Positions 25,140 through 34,901 of a stretch of 64,000 nt of DNA are shown piece after piece. Numbering within the stretch: the first letter of the stretch is position 1; the number at the start of each line of letters is the position of its first letter. The stretch comes from Gracilaria gracilis (taxonomy: Eukaryota; Rhodophyta; Florideophyceae; Gracilariales; Gracilariaceae): assembly GCA_030374805.1 (NCBI GenBank), contig JARGSG010000085.1, positions 62,001 through 126,000 on the forward strand, read 5' to 3'. The notes beneath the pieces are model-generated. The model made no database searches. It was not told the DNA's origin and saw nothing but the letters and a program-made list of their open reading frames with translations. The position numbers and the translations under genes are program-made.

Positions 25140-26546
25140 GTTCAAATAATTTTTTTTGCATTTGAGTGGTATATATACCTTTCCGGTAAGGGTATAGGTG
25201 AATAAAGGCTAATGTTGAACAATAAAAGCTTGTGGGGCAAAGCCGGGAACGGAAAGAAAGAACACAAACCGCGCCAGCGGCTACGCACCCAAGTTGTGTT
25301 CAGCCTTGCTCCCTATTGGGGCAGAGCAGTGGCAGAACCCTCCGATGAGGCCGACACGTGCCTGGCGTAACTCCGGGTGGCCTCTTCCTGACTTACAGAC
25401 GGAGGTTGGGGGTGGCAATCGGGGTGCCAAAAGGTTGGATTCCACTGGGTGTGGCGAATCCCGTAGCAAAGGGGGCGAGATAGAAGGTAGCAAAATGAGC
25501 CGCACTGCGGAGCACAGACTCGTGAGAGCGGGGAATAATCCCGAGACAAAAAGGGCAAACCTGTACAACAGGGCGAAGTGTAACGAAGCCGTAAGACGGG
25601 AAAACAGAAAGAGTGTACGAAAGAATGATAAATAAAAGGCCGTAACGACGGATCGGTGCTTCTCGGTGACGGAGGTGGATAACTTGTCTGGATAAGCGGC
25701 GGTATTTCCCGGGAACGGGGCAGAAGACCGTGCGCAAGCGGAACTCAAGCTAGAGCAAAAGCCTCGTTGAGGTTTACTTCCCGTACAGTGGCGGCAAGTG
25801 CCGCCACTTATATACGGCTGACAAATATCACTAAAATATCTAAGTACCCGGCACGCCGGCCATCACTACCCACGTGTACCTCCGTGGCACTCTTGCAACG
25901 GCGCATCCGGTAATCGGGCGCGGGCACACACGTGTCACGCCAATCCTACCCTTCATAGGCGGATCTCTAATCCGGACCAAATAGGCCAGTAGACTTCATA
26001 ATAGTAGGAAGTTCAGCCGAAAATAACAACGGGTATATGAGTGGCATCCCCCTCAGTCCCTGCCGAGGGCAATTGCTTTACAAAGCTCCCTACGGGAATT
26101 GCTCCATGTAGCCCATAGTAGCCTTACGAGAGCCGAGCTCGGCTTCGCAACAAGCCAGTCCCCCCTTCTTCCTCACGACAGAACAGCGGGTGACGAAAGC
26201 GCGCCATTTTCAAACTCCTACCGTCTGTATGCGGCTCCAAGAGCGGCAAAGACAGTCGTCAAACAGCACAAAAGAAAGCCCATGAATTCAAACAGAAAGG
26301 GCGCCAGATCACAACAACAGCTCCCTATAAGAGACGCAAGATGCGTATCTCTAGTTCTGGCAAAGCCCGTCACCCGCTGTCATCGATAAAGCTACTATGG
26401 TGACACTGTCTATGCGACGACAGACCAAGAAACGAAAACAACGCCATGCCAAGGAACAAACAATAATACAGAACCGTCAAAGAGCGGTAGAACTTTTATC
26501 ATAACGCGTACCCTTCCGCCGTATATCAGCGCTAACGAGGCTGTCG
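25140..26546. other. Unassigned tract upstream of a pogo-type transposase
   Basis: Overlapping open frames on both strands at 25281-25748 look compositional. I recognise no domain. The right end (about 26400-26546) probably contains the 5' untranslated part and terminus of the adjoining transposon, but no inverted repeat could be paired by eye. Confidence 0.3.
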
Positions 26547-26579
26547 TTGGGCACCATATCCAACATTAAGAACAACCTG

Positions 26580-28561
26580 ATGGAAGCCAAGCGTCAAAAG
26601 GTTTCATACGACGACACGCTTTACAACATAACCAGAGGGAGAAAGACCGTGCTATTCCATGAAGAAGAAAGTATTATCGTGGCACGAATGGAAGATGAGG
26701 CGAATCATGGTTTCGCACTGTCGAAAGACACTCTGAAGGCTATAGCAGCAGACATCGCGAACGACGGGAGGAAAGGGTTTCCCAATGACTACCCAACGGA
26801 CGACTGGGTTCGGAGCTTCCGCGCAAGGCACAGGGACCTTACGTTTCGGGAGATGGAGAATAAGGGCGCCTCCAAGATCGCAGCGGAGGACCCCGAGCAC
26901 GTGAAGACCTATGTCGAAGCACTTCGTTTGTGTGAGAAAGATTATCCAGGTATTTTGGACGACCCAGATTGTATCTGAAATATGGACGAGAGGCAGGTTT
27001 GCATCAGCGAAAGTGAGACCGAGAAACGGTTTGTGAGCGCGGAAACCCACCACGGAGGTTTTTGCTTGACATGTGATAGTCAAGGAAAGCATTTAACAGC
27101 CGTCATTATTGCCTCAGCATCCGGGCACGTATTACCACCTTTCTTCATCTTCGCAAGGAAATACAACATGGCTCGGTGGTTTGAACCACTGTCCGAAGAA
27201 ATTTACAAAGATGACACAGGCGCGCCGCATTGGCTCACACGCCAAGACTGGTTTCCGAAAGACAGCTTTGTATTGGAACGGAAAACGGTTCCATGGTGAA
27301 GGAAAAAATACAGTTTGTGATCGACCTCATTAAGAGGCATGCGGCAAGTATAATGAAAGGCCGTAGGATGCTGTTGACCTTAGATGGCCATAAATCGAGG
27401 AACGGATATCCCTGGCTCCAATCCGCAGATAAAGGCAACATATCGGTTGCACAAAACCCCGCCCATACATCGCATTTTCTGCAGGCTTGCGACCAAAATA
27501 TCAACCGCAATTACAAAGAGATCGTCAAGTCTACATATGCTCACTTGAACAAAACGGCCTTTGTAGGCTTCGGGGAGCTTGGTATCAAGCTAAAAATCGG
27601 CGTCGCAGGATTCAGAGCCTTAAAAAGGTCGGTGGTGAGAAATGCTTTCGAGTCCATAGGGATGTGGCAAATGGACTTCCGCTTTTTGCGTTGGGTTGAA
27701 GAAAAATGGCATGACAAGCGCTTGCTTACGGATTCTCGTCAGCGCAGATCCGAACGTCGGACTGAACGCAAGGAGTGGGAAGACATCAAGTGTGCAGTTC
27801 TTACATCGGCGGACATTTCGCCGGAACTCCAGATGGTGCCGGAAATAGCCCTGAAGAGGCGAGATAGAGTCTTGGAGATAGTGGAGAATCGCACACCAAC
27901 GAAAAACCAGGTAGTTAGTATCGGTGCACGTCCGATGGACAGAACAAGCATATCAGAAGAAGCACCAGCAGTGTACCTGACGCATGCCGGAGTCATCGTG
28001 AAGCGAATTCAGGACGAGTGTAGAACCCAAGAACCAGAAACAGCAATACAGATGCGCAAAGAAGCGGCGGCGTTAGAGAAAGAACAGAAGTCCAAGGAAG
28101 CACAGAGAGCCAAGCAAGCAAAAGAGGAAGAAAAGCAGCGCAAAAAGGCTGCCAAGCAAGAGGAGGTAGCGAGGAAACGACGTGCACGTGAGGAGAACCA
28201 GCAGAAGGAGGCAGCAGAAAGAGAAGCTAAAACACGGAAGGCAGCAGCCAAACGAGGAACGAAGAGTTGCAGAAAGCCAAGTCATGCACTTGTGGTTCAC
28301 AAAACGTGCAAACCATTCTCTGATGTTCGACCCACTGGCGGCAGTGCTGCTTGCCTAAGTATAGAGATAACTGCAGACAAGATGAACAACGAAAGCGTCC
28401 AGCAAGCCTCTCTTTGTGTTGATGAAGCGCCCTTGGTGCCGTTGTCCGAGCGGTTAGGCATCAAGCCCGCGTCGGAGGCAGGGAGCAAAATAAACGAAGA
28501 GGCGGACAAATGTGCTTTTATCCTGTTAAACATGGCTGGAATCGACTCCAGAATGACTTAA
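26580..28561 (+). mobile_element. Pogo/CENP-B-type transposase gene, broken by one stop and one frameshift
   Basis: From the ATG at 26580 the product starts with a CENP-B/Psq-type DNA-binding region (LFHEEESIIVARMEDEANHG, then DWVRSFRARHRDL). The first catalytic Asp follows in NMDERQ, the second in LLTLDGHKSRNG at about 27372, and the third in FLQACDQNINRNYK at about 27477, as in DDE_1 transposases. The C-terminal third (about 28010-28270) is a long Lys/Glu/Ala/Arg coiled-coil-like tail. A TGA at 26979-26981 interrupts the segment where relatives usually have Trp before NMDE. A one-base frame change lies near 27280-27297. These are the only two lesions I see in nearly 2 kb, so the copy died recently or is a younger insertion than its neighbours. 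Confidence 0.75.
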
Positions 28562-29649
28562 ACGCATAGGATTGTGTGCCATGACTCTGTGGCAAATCAG
28601 AAATGCCTTACTGATACGGACTGGAAGGATTGCAAGATTGTTGACAAGCGAACCGGCGTCTAATATATTCCTGGGTGTTCGTCGACGGAGAGCTCTGAGA
28701 GCAAAGAGATAATGTGAATGTAGCAGAACGCACCGCCGGCCGTTTGAATTGGGACCTGACCCAGGTCATTATGACCATTAGAGCCGGTGTTGGAGTAAAT
28801 TTGTTTTTAAATCGAATCAAGGAGCATCTATTCTTGGCTCTATGATTCCAATTGCGTTTAGAAATCCTTTTAGCAGGAAGGTAGTAACATATTAAATAAT
28901 TGTACATTTTGCGGCGGCAGATATTTTTGGATTTTCTGGTCTCTATATATGCTATTGGTTTTGCTGCGATTATTGTAAAAAATGCTGTATTGTATGTTGA
29001 TGCCGGTCGGCCTCTTGCAAGGCGAGAGCGCCACACACACGTCATTTTGTGCGCAGTGCAACGCCCGGCGCACAGCAATGCGCCGGTGAGTTGCACTGGC
29101 AAAATAAATTGCGCGACCGTCCGGCTCGGCGCTCTGCCCGCCGGCGGTCAACTATGCGCGCACTTTGCTCTACCTCTTTCGCCCCCGCTCGCGCGTCACA
29201 TTGTAGTACACTGCCGGCTCAGTTTGTCAGTGATCGCTTGGTGGGACATACTATGCAAGGCATGGGCTAAGATTTGGGCTTTTTTCACATCTGATAAAAG
29301 TGGACCTCGAGGCATTTTGGGCTCGAAGGGGAAAGAAAAAGCGACTACACGGATCGGGTACAAGGTGATGAAGGTATTAGAATGATGTTTACTTTTCAAG
29401 TGGACTGTAGAAGCGCGCGCTTTTTGGTTTAAATGCGTTTGATGTTATAAAGTTTCGCTGATATAGAGAAACTTCATTTGATGTTATTCGTCTCTTGAGG
29501 ACTTGCTTTGCTGCCAAAGGCTCAGCTTAGCACGCAGCATTGCTGGCGTACTAAGCCGTTGATCTTGACACTGGAGCCGAAAACTGTGAAGTGTAATACA
29601 TTAAAGACGAATTCCTACTCTGAGATATAGAAATTTCGTGGAGTACATG
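28562..29649 (-). mobile_element. Possible Tc1/mariner N-terminal remnant
   Basis: A minus-strand ATG at 29315 opens MPRGPLLSDVKKAQILAHAL followed by a helix-turn-helix-like SMSHQAITDKLSR. This is comparable with the start of the intact transposase at 29949 (MARGTALTDAEKGKISALYD). After about 40 codons the frame stops, and the rest down to 28608 is open on the minus strand without recognisable domains. A small stem (AAGTTTC / GAAACTT) lies at about 29450-29480. The assignment rests on one short segment. Confidence 0.35.
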
Positions 29650-29821
29650 TACAATGCCACCGGTAACTATAAGACACCCCCCTGGATGCAGAATGTGGCC
29701 TCTTCTGCCAATCAAAAATAAAAACAATTTATCTCATCCGATTGGGCGTATAAAAAACCCTTAGAATAGGCGCGACTCCCACTTTGAGACAGGTGTTCCA
29801 TAGATACAACATAAAGACCCC

Positions 29822-31025
29822 TACAGGTGGCGCCGGAAAATATAAGACACTTTAGACATCTGGTTCTTTGTTCCACAGTGCCCCTCTCGTCGACGGCGTC
29901 GCCAGCTCCACCCACCCCCTCCGATCTCCCATCAACCCCTGAGGCATAATGGCGCGCGGCACAGCGCTCACAGACGCTGAAAAAGGAAAAATCTCTGCGC
30001 TCTATGACGAAGGTTACTCCATCAAGCGTATTGCTGCCAAACTCAACAATCGCAGCCGCTGCGTGGTCCGAAACTACTTACTGGACCCCGACAAATATAA
30101 CACAAAGCCACGAAAAGAACGCCCACGCAAACTCACTGCCAGAAATGAACGCAGACTTTGCCGTTCTGCGTCAACCAGCTCGAAAACCGCTCGTCAGTTG
30201 CAGCAATCTCTTTTTCTTCCGATAGGTGTGTCGCGAACGCGAGAATACTTGAATGGCAATGTGAATTTCAAGCATCGCAAAGCCAAAAAGGCTCCTCCGC
30301 TTACACAACATCATAAAAAGAACCGACTTGAATGGGGTGGATTACACGTCGGCTGGGTCTTGCAAAAGTGGAAGCTTATCATGTTCTCTGACAAGAAACG
30401 TTTCAACCTTGATGGGCCGGATGGCCTACACTCATACTGGCACTATCTTCGTCGAGAGGAACCGCAACTTTCGCAGCGCCAGAAAGGAGGAGGCGGAATT
30501 ATGGTTTGGGGTGCGTTTTCGGCTTTTGGGAAGACGAGTTTGGTGTTGATGAAAGGACTTCAGAAGACAAAAGACTATCCGAAGATCATGGGCGAACACT
30601 TGTTGCCTTTTGCGGAGGAAAAGATGCCGATAAGATGGGTGTATCAGCAGAATAATGCGCCCATTCATGTCAGTAATGAAGCGAGAAGCTGGTTCCAGAA
30701 CAATTATGTGTGTCTCATAAAATGGCCTGCGCGGTCTCCGGGCCTTAATCCTATCGAGAACGTGTGGGGCTGGTTAGCGCGACAGGTTTATGCAAACAAT
30801 AGACAGTTTGAGTCGGAAGAGGACCTGACAGAATGTGTGATGGATTTATGGGAGAAAGTGCCGCAGCAGTTGTTGGATAATCTAATTGGCTCCATGCACA
30901 AGCGATGTGTGGAACTGTTGGAGCGTAATGGTGGTTCTACACACTATTGAGGTGGCCCTGGCGCCGTTGTTGACTAATTAGGGACAAAAGTTTTAAAGTG
31001 TCTTATAATTTCCGACGGCGCTTTA
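29822..31025 (+). mobile_element. Inner Tc1/mariner element carrying the transposase
   Basis: Inverted repeats at 29824-29854 and 30994-31023 match over about 25 bases with a two-base indel (GGCGCCG...AAATATAAGACACTTTA on the left). TA lies just outside at 29822-29823 and 31024-31025. The transposase frame sits between them with 95 bases of leader and about 40 bases of trailer, a normal layout for a roughly 1.2-kb Tc1 element. Confidence 0.7.
29949..30950 (+). CDS. Tc1/mariner transposase, intact frame with substituted catalytic residue
   Basis: This 333-residue protein has the full length of a Tc1-type transposase. An N-terminal helix-turn-helix (residues about 5-50) is followed by a second DNA-binding region and then the DDE domain. 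The first Asp is in IMFSDKKRFNLDGPDG, where most relatives have SDE. The VMVWG-like strand is present as IMVWGAFS. In QQNNAPIHVS the second catalytic Asp is replaced by Asn. The Glu is present in WPARSPGLNPIENVW, where SPDLN has become SPGLN. The frame has no stop or shift, unlike every other transposon gene here, but with Asp changed to Asn the enzyme should not cut DNA. It could still bind the repeats. The start is the ATG directly after the conserved leader. Confidence 0.85.
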   Translation: MARGTALTDAEKGKISALYDEGYSIKRIAAKLNNRSRCVVRNYLLDPDKYNTKPRKERPRKLTARNERRLCRSASTSSKTARQLQQSLFLPIGVSRTREYLNGNVNFKHRKAKKAPPLTQHHKKNRLEWGGLHVGWVLQKWKLIMFSDKKRFNLDGPDGLHSYWHYLRREEPQLSQRQKGGGGIMVWGAFSAFGKTSLVLMKGLQKTKDYPKIMGEHLLPFAEEKMPIRWVYQQNNAPIHVSNEARSWFQNNYVCLIKWPARSPGLNPIENVWGWLARQVYANNRQFESEEDLTECVMDLWEKVPQQLLDNLIGSMHKRCVELLERNGGSTHY

Positions 31026-31200
31026 TCGGTTCATGAGGCGGTCAGTGCGGATGTGGTGACCCGAGCATAAAAAGGAGTGCTTTTATAGCGGTTTATTTAT
31101 GCGCTGAACATGATAGAATAAATGGTTTTTAAATTTGAGCACGCGTTAGTGCTCTCTTTATAAACGCTGGGGGTGTCTTATAGTTACCGGTGGCAGTGTA

Positions 31201-31430
31201 TGTCACCACGGGGAGGGTTCCAGGGGTCGGAAATGCAGCAGTCACCCTTAGAATCTCACAACCAATGCGTTCCTTCCATACACAGGAAACTAGGTCCAAA
31301 TGGTCTGAGCGTTGCGATGACAACGTTCAACGAACCTGCATCGTGGCTTTGTTACAAGAGTAGTGTTGCTGTGAAGATAACGAGGCTGCCCTGCCGACTA
31401 AATCACGAAAGGGACAAATAGTATTCCTAG
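31201..31430. other. Spacer between the transposon region and the gene island
   Basis: Nothing recognised. Its left edge is the TA of the Tc1-type element and its right edge the stop of the phosphatase-like gene. Confidence 0.4.
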
Positions 31431-32657
31431 CTAGCTTGCCGTAACTGTGCGGAAATCATGTCCTGAAACACCGAGCAAGTACAGAACGCTTGCAAGACTC
31501 TTGCTACCAATTCTGCCACTATGGACGGAATCCAGCGCATCAGGTTGATCAAAGGCGATGCTCATACCGACGCTCTCGAGCATCTTCGCACTCACCGGAC
31601 CGTCGCCCACAGCAATGACCTGTTCGGTGTCAATACGTTCTTGCATGGCTAACATTGCAATCAGATCAGCTTTCCGCTGAGCATCAACAACAGGTTCCTT
31701 GAGAGTGCCAGTGAACCTTCCCGCGGAATCAATTTCAATAACATTTCCAAACACAAAGTCCAGGTGAAGAGCTTCCTTTGCAGCCATAGCAATGTCTTTG
31801 GAACCGGAGGACACAATTGCAAGCTTGCATCCCAGGCGTTTCAAACCCTTGCACAGTTGAACAGCGCCGTTTGTGTAAACCAAACTTTGAACGGCTTTGC
31901 TGTTCACGGTGTGCGCATCGAACCCTTTAAGCAACTGCACTCTGAAGCGTACCCACTCCGAACCGCTGATTTGTCCGCTACGGAATTTTTGCTCCTCCTC
32001 TTTCGGTACATCTACATCGGCTGCGTGCAGCAAGACGTTAATGGAATCGCATTGAACAAGCGTCCAGCTGAGATCAAAGACAACCATTCTCTTGGCCTTG
32101 CGAGATATGTTTCCCTTATGCAAGGCAAGGTCACATTGAAACTCAGTTCGGCCAAGCTCAAAAAGGTGACGTTGAAGCTGTGGTATAACCAGCTCGTCCG
32201 CAACGGTCATGGTAAATTGCAAGCACATATATGTATCAGCCTCCTCGGTGAGACGGTCGATAGAGATGATATTGGCATCGCTCTCAAGCAAAAGCTGAGT
32301 AACTTTGGCAAGCAGCCTCGGAGGAATGAAGCCAGGAGAAAACACCGTGAGGATGTACTGGTCTTTGACACTAGAGACAGATGACACGGACGAAGTGGAG
32401 AGATCGGCCTGGCCGCGGGGCACGTTGAAGTGAACTTGGATCTGGGCCTTGTGCGCGCGAAAGAGGATTTCCTTGACGGTGTCATGGGCGCCCTTCGCGG
32501 AGATGAGAGCCGTGGCGATGAAACGATTGCGCACGACGAGCTGACCAAAGTCGAGCAGCTCGGAGTCTTCAGTCGAGAGCACGTGCATAACGGACGCAAG
32601 CGCGCCCGGCGACTGCTTTCCGCACAGGGTGACGATGACGTTCTGCGGGTTGGCCAT
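31431..32657 (-). CDS. Phosphoserine phosphatase-like protein with two ACT domains and altered catalytic motifs
   Basis: The 408-residue product has the ACT-ACT-HAD layout of long SerB proteins. ACT 1 spans residues about 5-80 (VIVTLCGKQSPGALASVMHV), ACT 2 about 100-165 (YILTVFSPGFIPPRLLAKVT) and the haloacid-dehalogenase phosphatase domain about 190-390. SerB removes phosphate from phosphoserine in serine synthesis, using DxDST and GDGxND motifs. Here motif I reads FDLSWTLVQ: the nucleophile Asp195 is kept but the second Asp is Ser197. Motif IV reads VGDGPVSAKML: Asp352 is kept but the second acidic position is Ser356. Motif II (AIVSSG) and the motif III Lys (QRKAD) are present. Activity is therefore doubtful; a regulatory amino-acid-binding role or altered chemistry is possible. 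The reading frame stays open upstream without an ATG, so I start at MANPQN. The gene is divergent from the WD40 gene, 432 bases away. Confidence 0.8.
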   Translation of the reverse strand: MANPQNVIVTLCGKQSPGALASVMHVLSTEDSELLDFGQLVVRNRFIATALISAKGAHDTVKEILFRAHKAQIQVHFNVPRGQADLSTSSVSSVSSVKDQYILTVFSPGFIPPRLLAKVTQLLLESDANIISIDRLTEEADTYMCLQFTMTVADELVIPQLQRHLFELGRTEFQCDLALHKGNISRKAKRMVVFDLSWTLVQCDSINVLLHAADVDVPKEEEQKFRSGQISGSEWVRFRVQLLKGFDAHTVNSKAVQSLVYTNGAVQLCKGLKRLGCKLAIVSSGSKDIAMAAKEALHLDFVFGNVIEIDSAGRFTGTLKEPVVDAQRKADLIAMLAMQERIDTEQVIAVGDGPVSAKMLESVGMSIAFDQPDALDSVHSGRIGSKSLASVLYLLGVSGHDFRTVTAS

Positions 32658-33089
32658 GATGAGAGCAAGGTGGAGGTCAGCAAGCACAGCCTGCTGGCGG
32701 CGACCCGCGGAGATGGGCGGCACTTGAGCGGCGAGCACGGGGCTGCGCGCGGATTGCACCGCGTCCACGATGCCGCCGAATGGGACGCGTCATCGCACGG
32801 GGACGTGTTCTGCGGCAGAACTTGTGCCGCGCGTGGGCCTTGGCCGGAACGGACTCCCAGCGGGTGGAGCCGCCACTGCCGCATCTGCAAGACGCGGAGA
32901 GATTCACACAGGAGGGGGGTGCGTCGCGCAGTTTCGAGAGCGCTTGACAGCGCAGCGGCCATTACAGCAGTGCGGCCCCCCACCCGCGCGGCGCTCGCCG
33001 TGGCGGCCGGATCAACGACACAAGCGCATAGCTCGCGTTCGCCCGGGCGCGCGACGAGCGTTAAGCTTCTTCAACAGGCTGTGCGAACG
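32658..33089. promoter_or_regulatory. Shared upstream region of two divergent genes
   Basis: This 432-base GC-rich stretch separates the start codons of the phosphatase-like gene (minus) and the WD40 gene (plus), so promoters for both must lie here or overlap. It is open in several frames on both strands, which I read as composition. I see no clear TATA box. Confidence 0.45.
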
Positions 33090-34754
33090 ATGGCGGGCCC
33101 GAAGAAGAGAAGTGCGAGGGCGCGAGACAAGCCCAAGATGTCGCGTTCGCAGCTGCGTGCGTCGGTGGCGGCGTCGGGCAGTGACCCTCAGGCGTCGCCG
33201 TCGGGCGCGTCGCGCAAACGAAAGGCTGAGACTGAGCTCACTAAACAGCAGGAGGAGCCGGATACTGAGACCGTGTTTGAGGATCCTTACGGCGATGAGT
33301 ATGAACAAGAGCGCGAGGGCGATGACGAGCAGCCGCGCGCTCAGATTAAGGACCCCATGATGGTCAATGATGCTGTCGTGTTTCGACCAGGTAAGGATAA
33401 GGTTGGTGCTGGCGAGAAGCTTGTGTATGATCAAAGCGCTTATGATCAGTTTCATCGCTTTACTATGGAGTGGCCTTCCCTTTCGTTTGACTTTGTGTGT
33501 TCGGATGCCAGTGGCGAGTATAGTAACCTTTCACCATTGTTACAGCAAGCATATCCTATGAACACCACACTTGTTCTCGGCACTCAGGCCGATGCCAATT
33601 CGAAAAACAAACTCGTTTGTCTCAAGGTCACCAACATGCATAGAACAACTCGCCTGCGAAAGGGAAAACCGAGCGCCGTCAAAACGGTTGGCGCCGACAC
33701 TGACTCTTCCGACGAATCTTCAGACGATGAAGCTGATGATGAACACAGCGGTCAAGATGAAAACAGCCTGTCTTTACCCAGCCGAAATCCGGTTCTACAG
33801 AGCGTTGACGTCAAGTTCGACTCCGTCGTCAACCGTGTGCGCACAATGCCCCACCATCCGAACATTGTCGCTGCGTGGAGTTCCTCAGGCCGCTTCTACA
33901 TCACGGACGTGGCACCTGCGTTAGACGTTTTGAACCTCGATAGTCGCCGAAGAATGAGAGCGCCCAATTCCATTTCCCCGTCCAACATCAAGCCCATGTA
34001 CTCTTTCAGGGGCCATGGAGTTGAAGGTTACGCCTTGGATTGGAGCCGCGTTTCTGAGGGGCATTTGCTCACCGGCGCTTTAAACGGAAGTCTGTATTTG
34101 ACTCAACCATCAAGTCGAGAAGGCGCCGCGTTCACTACTTCGCTGGATCGTTATAATGGCCACCGCAAGCCGGTCGAAGACATCCAATGGTCTCCCAATG
34201 AACAAAACGTTTTTGCTAGCTGCAGTTCAGATAAAACAATACGGATATGGGACACCCGGGAAAGAAGACGAAATGCTCTTGCTATCGAAGAAGCACATGA
34301 CACGGACGTCAACGTGATTTCCTGGAACAGGAACGAGACCCATTTGATAGCGAGTGGAGGGGATGAGGGTTTGGTCAGGGTCTGGGATATGCGATCTTTG
34401 ACCACTGCTGGTGATGGGGGACCTAAAGCCGCCGCAGAATTTAATCAGCACACGGAAGCAATTACATCCGTGCAATGGAACCCTACCGACTCTTCTATGC
34501 TCTCCGTCAGTTCAGAAGATGGAACTGTATCAGTGTGGGACCTTGCTGTCGAACGCGATGCAGAGGAAGAATTACGAGAAGGTGTGGTGCTTTCTGGGGC
34601 GGACGAATTTCCGCCTCAGCTTCTTTTCATTCACATGGGGCAGAAGAACGTCAAGGAAGCGCAGTGGCATCCGGCATGTCCCTCGCTGCTCGTCAGTACC
34701 GCTGAGGATGGATTGAATTTGTTTCAACCCTCCAATATCACATCGCCAGTATGA
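33090..34754 (+). CDS. GRWD1: Glutamate-rich WD40 repeat protein, GRWD1/Rrb1 type
   Basis: The 554-residue protein matches the GRWD1/Rrb1 family, nuclear chaperones that carry ribosomal protein L3 and help assemble the large ribosomal subunit. Residues 1-60 are basic with SRKRKAE, followed by an acidic stretch (55-82). The CAF1C/H4-binding-like segment YDQFHRFTMEWPSLSFDFV lies at about 118-136 and is diagnostic. An acidic insert (203-225) precedes the WD repeats: YSFRGHGVEGYALDWS (304), NGHRKPVEDIQWSP with SDKTIRIWD (355-390), HDTDVNVISWN with EGLVRVWD (403-433), HTEAITSVQWNP with EDGTVSVWD (453-484), and a last partial blade. The frame is open upstream, but that part is antisense to the neighbour's leader; the ATG at 33090 gives the family's normal N-terminus. 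No introns. The yeast relative is essential. Confidence 0.9.
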   Translation: MAGPKKRSARARDKPKMSRSQLRASVAASGSDPQASPSGASRKRKAETELTKQQEEPDTETVFEDPYGDEYEQEREGDDEQPRAQIKDPMMVNDAVVFRPGKDKVGAGEKLVYDQSAYDQFHRFTMEWPSLSFDFVCSDASGEYSNLSPLLQQAYPMNTTLVLGTQADANSKNKLVCLKVTNMHRTTRLRKGKPSAVKTVGADTDSSDESSDDEADDEHSGQDENSLSLPSRNPVLQSVDVKFDSVVNRVRTMPHHPNIVAAWSSSGRFYITDVAPALDVLNLDSRRRMRAPNSISPSNIKPMYSFRGHGVEGYALDWSRVSEGHLLTGALNGSLYLTQPSSREGAAFTTSLDRYNGHRKPVEDIQWSPNEQNVFASCSSDKTIRIWDTRERRRNALAIEEAHDTDVNVISWNRNETHLIASGGDEGLVRVWDMRSLTTAGDGGPKAAAEFNQHTEAITSVQWNPTDSSMLSVSSEDGTVSVWDLAVERDAEEELREGVVLSGADEFPPQLLFIHMGQKNVKEAQWHPACPSLLVSTAEDGLNLFQPSNITSPV

Positions 34755-34901
34755 TTCTCCGGTAAATGATAGTCGTGAAATCCTAATTGCCTTGGTGGTA
34801 CCATTGGTACCAGGCTCTCATTTGAACAAAACTTGAGGAAAGAAATGTGATTCTGTCGAATGTTAGATTGTAGTATACAGCTGTAGTAACGTATTAGTCC
34901 G

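Larger units (their letters stand above)
29650..31200 (+). mobile_element. Outer Tc1/mariner-type element with long terminal inverted repeats
   Basis: The 27 bases at 29655-29681 are exactly reverse-complementary to 31169-31195. Outside them the match extends with one mismatch to TA at 29650-29651 and 31199-31200, the expected TA target duplication. A second, related inverted-repeat pair lies inside and encloses the transposase gene. The outer element therefore looks like a short element of the same family (about 350 bp without its contents) that received a second element. A shared 10-mer, TATAAGACAC, occurs in all four repeats (29668, 29841, and complemented at 30998 and 31173). Confidence 0.75.

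Noticed and set aside
25281-25748. Minus-strand frame of 155 codons and overlapping frames
   Set aside because: Opposite-strand and alternative frames of similar length overlap it; no domain or codon-level signal.
31764-32384. Plus-strand frame of 206 codons antisense to the phosphatase-like gene
   Set aside because: The opposite strand encodes a recognisable ACT-HAD protein; this frame has no domain.
32207-32983. Minus-strand frame of 258 codons over the start of the phosphatase-like gene
   Set aside because: It overlaps the real gene in another frame and is an Arg/Ser/Pro-rich shadow of GC-rich coding sequence.
32430-33089. N-terminal extension of about 220 codons on the WD40 protein
   Set aside because: The extension has no ATG near its start, is antisense to the neighbouring gene's 5' part, and the family's own N-terminus begins at 33090.
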